Virus record (IMG/VR): IMGVR_UViG_3300025138_000332
Coordinates: 1-24,695 of that record
Length of the DNA stretch: 24,695 nucleotides
From: a virus
Direction: 5' to 3' (one strand)
The notes below the pieces were generated by a model, which was not told where the DNA came from, ran no database searches, and saw only the letters and a list, made by a program, of their open reading frames with translations. This document shows positions 24,001 through 24,695 of this stretch, piece after piece; positions within the stretch are counted from its first letter, which is position 1; every line of letters begins with the position of its first letter. The translations under genes were made by a program, and so were the position numbers.

Positions 24001-24695
24001 TTCACCACTTGAACCTGAAGTACCTGATGAGCCACTTGAGCCTGATTCACCACTTGAACCTGAAGTACCTGAAGATCCTGAAGAACCTGAGGCACCACTT
24101 GAACCCGATGAGCCATTACTTGATGTACCTGATGAACCTGATGAACCTGATGATGTAAAGGCACAAATAGTAAAAATATCTCCGTTACTAACTGATCCAA
24201 AACTGCCAGTACCACTATAATCTATATCTACTACACCCGTACCTGTAGTGCTTATTAACTCATACTGTACTCCATTACCATTTGCATCTGTTAATGTAAC
24301 TACATCACCAGCATTTAAAGCATTTAATAATATAAAAGTTGGATTGGTGTTATTAATAAATCTTAATGATACAACATTACTAGCTGTTGTAGTACTAGCA
24401 TTTCCAGAATCTAACATATTAAATTCCCCAGAGCTTGGTGTATTAGTAGAAAATTCAGTCAATTGACAATTACCATCTACACCACTTGTACCAGAAGAGC
24501 CACTTGTACCAGAAGAGCCACTTGTACCAGAAGAGCCACTTGTACCAGAAGAGCCACTTGTACCAGAAGATCCACTTGAACCTGAAGCACCACTTGAACC
24601 TGATGTACCTGAAGATCCTGAAGAACCTGAAGCACCACTTGATCCTGATGAGCCATCTTTACCTGAAGTACCTGATGAACCACTTGAACCTGGTT
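21061..24695 (-). CDS. Giant collagen-like (G-x-y repeat) fibre/adhesin, 5' end outside window
   Basis: At least 1210 codons, open through the right edge. A TTG at 24462 is not the start, because the same frame continues upstream with PGSSGSSGTSGKDGSSG-type repeats to the last base. Layout from the N side: collagen-like repeats (24695-24480); globular domain 1 (about 24471-24148, NCQ...TICAF); repeats (to about 23720); globular domain 2 (about 23718-23372, NCQ...LICGY); a long repeat array (about 23370-21640) mixing G-S-S/G-T-S/G-A-S triplets with GKTGDTGEDG and GTSSNGSSGSS units; and a non-repetitive C-terminal head (about 21640-21061) with RRFRIYISVSP, SRYSCCDGGT-like cysteines and DFIYVGFEPES. 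Such proteins form trimeric fibres on virions, with the terminal head a likely receptor-binding part. That function is inferred. The repeats are rich in Ser rather than Pro, unlike animal collagen. Confidence 0.85.
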   Translation of the reverse strand, partial: PGSSGSSGTSGKDGSSGSSGASGSSGSSGTSGSSGASGSSGSSGTSGSSGTSGSSGTSGSSGTSGSSGTSGVDGNCQLTEFSTNTPSSGEFNMLDSGNASTTTASNVVSLRFINNTNPTFILLNALNAGDVVTLTDANGNGVQYELISTTGTGVVDIDYSGTGSFGSVSNGDIFTICAFTSSGSSGSSGTSSNGSSGSSGASGSSGSSGTSGSSGESGSSGSSGTSGSSGESGSSGSSGASGSSGSSGTSGSSGASGSSGSSGTSGADGSSGSSGASGSSGSSGTSGSSGASGSSGSSGTSGSSGTSGSSGASGSSGSSGTSGDDGSNCQTGKYTPNNVTNDDQVDFLDSSNNTTLTAGNITQIQCFSATAPQILSLQNLNIGDTITLGPANTGGTTFTGTAIYELVGVSGDIVAIDYQSGTFSNIPTPSTGQNFLICGYVSSGSSGSSGTSSNGSSGSSGTSSNGSSGSSGTSSNGSSGSSGTSSNGSSGSSGTSSNGSSGSSGTSSNGSSGSSGTSGSSGASGSSGSSGTSGSSGTSGSSGASGSSGSSGKTGDTGEDGSSGSSGKSGSSGSSGASGSSGSSGASGSSGSSGKTGSSGSSGASGSSGSSGVSGSSGSSGKTGDTGEDGSSGSSGTSSNGSSGSSGTSSNGSSGSSGTSSNGSSGSSGVTGSSGSSGTSSNGSSGSSGTSSNGSSGSSGASGSSGSSGKTGDTGEDGSSGSSGTSSNGSSGSSGTSSNGSSGSSGTSSNGSSGSSGTSSNGSSGSSGTSGTDGSSGSSGASGSSGSSGKTGDTGEDGSSGSSGKSGSSGSSGASGSSGSSGASGSSGSSGKTGSSGSSGASGSSGSSGVSGSSGSSGKTGDTGEDGSSGSSGTSSNGSSGSSGTSSNGSSGSSGTSSNGSSGSSGTSSNGSSGSSGTSSNGSSGSSGTSGGNGNPGSSGSSGTSSNGSSGSSGTSGANGLPGSSGSSGTSGANGLPGSSGSSGASGSSGSSGSSGKQGGSGSSGSSGTSGSSGTSGTGSGGGNTAWTRVVEHSFFTGVVQGGSTIYAGGSKGTWNSESWDKVGTSTIFAGSGTTILATEQARYGVKIPELFSQGETGEGYNRRFRIYISVSPLNAGSTTYSGKVWLTQASCFVSEKGAQSATTSLGWGVSSGRYSCCDGGTINVAEGIGGGDFIYVGFEPESIVEDGEAGRDTFYVAYSVDVENGIATK
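21976..22370 (-). repeat. 395-bp near-perfect direct repeat, copy 1
   Basis: By direct reading this segment matches 22687-23081 with an offset of 711 bp (237 codons, in frame) and one visible mismatch (G at 22344 against A at 23055). It includes two GKTGDTGEDG-encoding blocks. This points to a recent internal duplication or to gene conversion. Confidence 0.85.
22687..23081 (-). repeat. 395-bp near-perfect direct repeat, copy 2
   Basis: Partner of 21976-22370. The match ends on the left where copy 2 reads ttac|acctgatg and on the right where copy 1 continues with agcc and copy 2 with tacc. Confidence 0.85.
23372..23718 (-). other. Globular domain 2 of the collagen-like protein
   Basis: Non-repetitive domain of about 115 residues, from NCQTGKYTPNN to NFLICGYV. 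Shared features with domain 1: the opening Asn-Cys-Gln, a D-(F/M)-LDS segment, a central (L/A)N(I/A)GD(T/V)(I/V)TL strand, YEL(V/I), (A/D)IDY and a closing ICxx before SSGSSG. The conserved outer cysteines could pair. No known family was recognised. Confidence 0.75.
24148..24471 (-). other. Globular domain 1 of the collagen-like protein
   Basis: About 108 residues, from NCQLTEFSTN to FTICAFTSS, homologous by eye to domain 2 (same opening, same GD-VTL strand, same IDY and same closing cysteine). It is flanked on both sides by collagen-like repeats, giving a beads-on-a-rod layout. Confidence 0.75.
24482..24571 (-). repeat. Five tandem 18-bp units
   Basis: The plus-strand unit CCACTTGTACCAGAAGAG occurs five times in a row, exact except for the last base of the fifth copy. 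It encodes SSGTSG repeats with TCT and ACA/AGT codon choices unlike the TCA-rich codons of the rest of the array, so it looks like a recent local expansion. Confidence 0.9.

Larger units (their letters stand above)
21640..24147 (-). repeat. Collagen-like triplet repeat array (with domain 2 embedded)
   Basis: Long runs of codons for Gly-x-y triplets, mostly GSS, GTS, GAS and GKS, written on the plus strand as endlessly varied 'acctgatga' and 'acctgaaga' 9-mers. A unit GTSSNGSSGSS (11 residues, 33 bp) recurs in blocks and breaks the strict triplet phase by two residues. The block GKTGDTGEDG recurs five times. The array is interrupted at about 23372-23718 by globular domain 2. The nucleotide repeat also creates long meaningless ORFs in other frames on both strands. 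Confidence 0.9.

Noticed and set aside
21603-24683. Minus-strand ORFs of Val/Gln/His repeats (HQVHQVLQVQ) in several pieces
   Set aside because: Frame-shifted readings of the collagen-like gene with the same periodicity and no independent start.
21640-24695. Possible CRISPR array because of many short repeats
   Set aside because: The repeats are contiguous, coding, in frame and variable. There are no unique spacers of constant length between identical repeats.
1-24695. tRNA genes, integrase, transposase or attachment sites
   Set aside because: No cloverleaf with a recognisable T-arm, no recombinase motif other than UvsX, and no flanking direct repeats outside the fibre gene were seen by eye.

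Overview
The window is part of the genome of a tailed phage with a contractile tail (T4-like myovirus architecture), probably marine and probably infecting a Bacteroidota host. The phage call rests on recognisable tail sheath, tail tube, tape measure, baseplate and fibre genes next to a UvsX-type recombinase and a gp32-type ssDNA-binding protein. The host guess is weaker. It rests on visible AT-richness and on A/T-rich start-codon leaders with no Shine-Dalgarno sequence, which is typical of Bacteroidota and their phages. The set looks like a distant ('far-T4') relative rather than a close T4 or cyanophage relative.

All supported genes lie on the minus strand, so transcription runs from right to left and the window is described in that direction. 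(i) 24695-21061: 5'-truncated giant collagen-like (G-x-y repeat) fibre or adhesin with two copies of a small globular domain and a C-terminal globular head. (ii) 21015-18944: a second fibre-like protein and a small coiled-coil protein. (iii) 18899-15711: tail sheath with a large insertion, then tail tube, closed by a clear intrinsic terminator at about 15657-15685. (iv) 15609-14472: a gp26-type protein overlapping a second ORF through a run of nine T; this is the classic position and layout of frameshifted tail-assembly chaperones. (v) 14441-10935: tape measure. (vi) 10901-3430: baseplate and hub genes, comprising a small unknown, a repeat-bearing tube-initiator-like protein, a LysM-like wedge protein, a hub protein carrying a DUF5675-like domain, and a conserved unknown. 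(vii) 3398-1: replication and recombination genes, comprising a short family A DNA polymerase without a recognisable exonuclease, a conserved small protein, the ssDNA-binding protein and UvsX (cut by the left edge).

Seven structural transcription units are each preceded, about 15-45 nt before the start codon, by a nearly invariant AT-rich box (minus strand TTAATATTTATAAtaAAA). It is absent before the replication genes, so it is a good candidate late promoter. In four cases its complement is exactly the T4 late promoter TATAAATA, but pointing away from the gene.

The most interesting observations are the T9 recoding candidate, the hub-DUF5675 fusion at the tail tip, the bacterial-SSB-type C-terminal tip on a zinc-less gp32, the reduced family A polymerase with an altered motif C, the repeated late box, and the recently duplicated 395-bp segment inside the collagen-like gene. 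No tRNA, integrase, insertion sequence or CRISPR array was seen. The longest stretch without a gene is about 100 bases (15610-15710).
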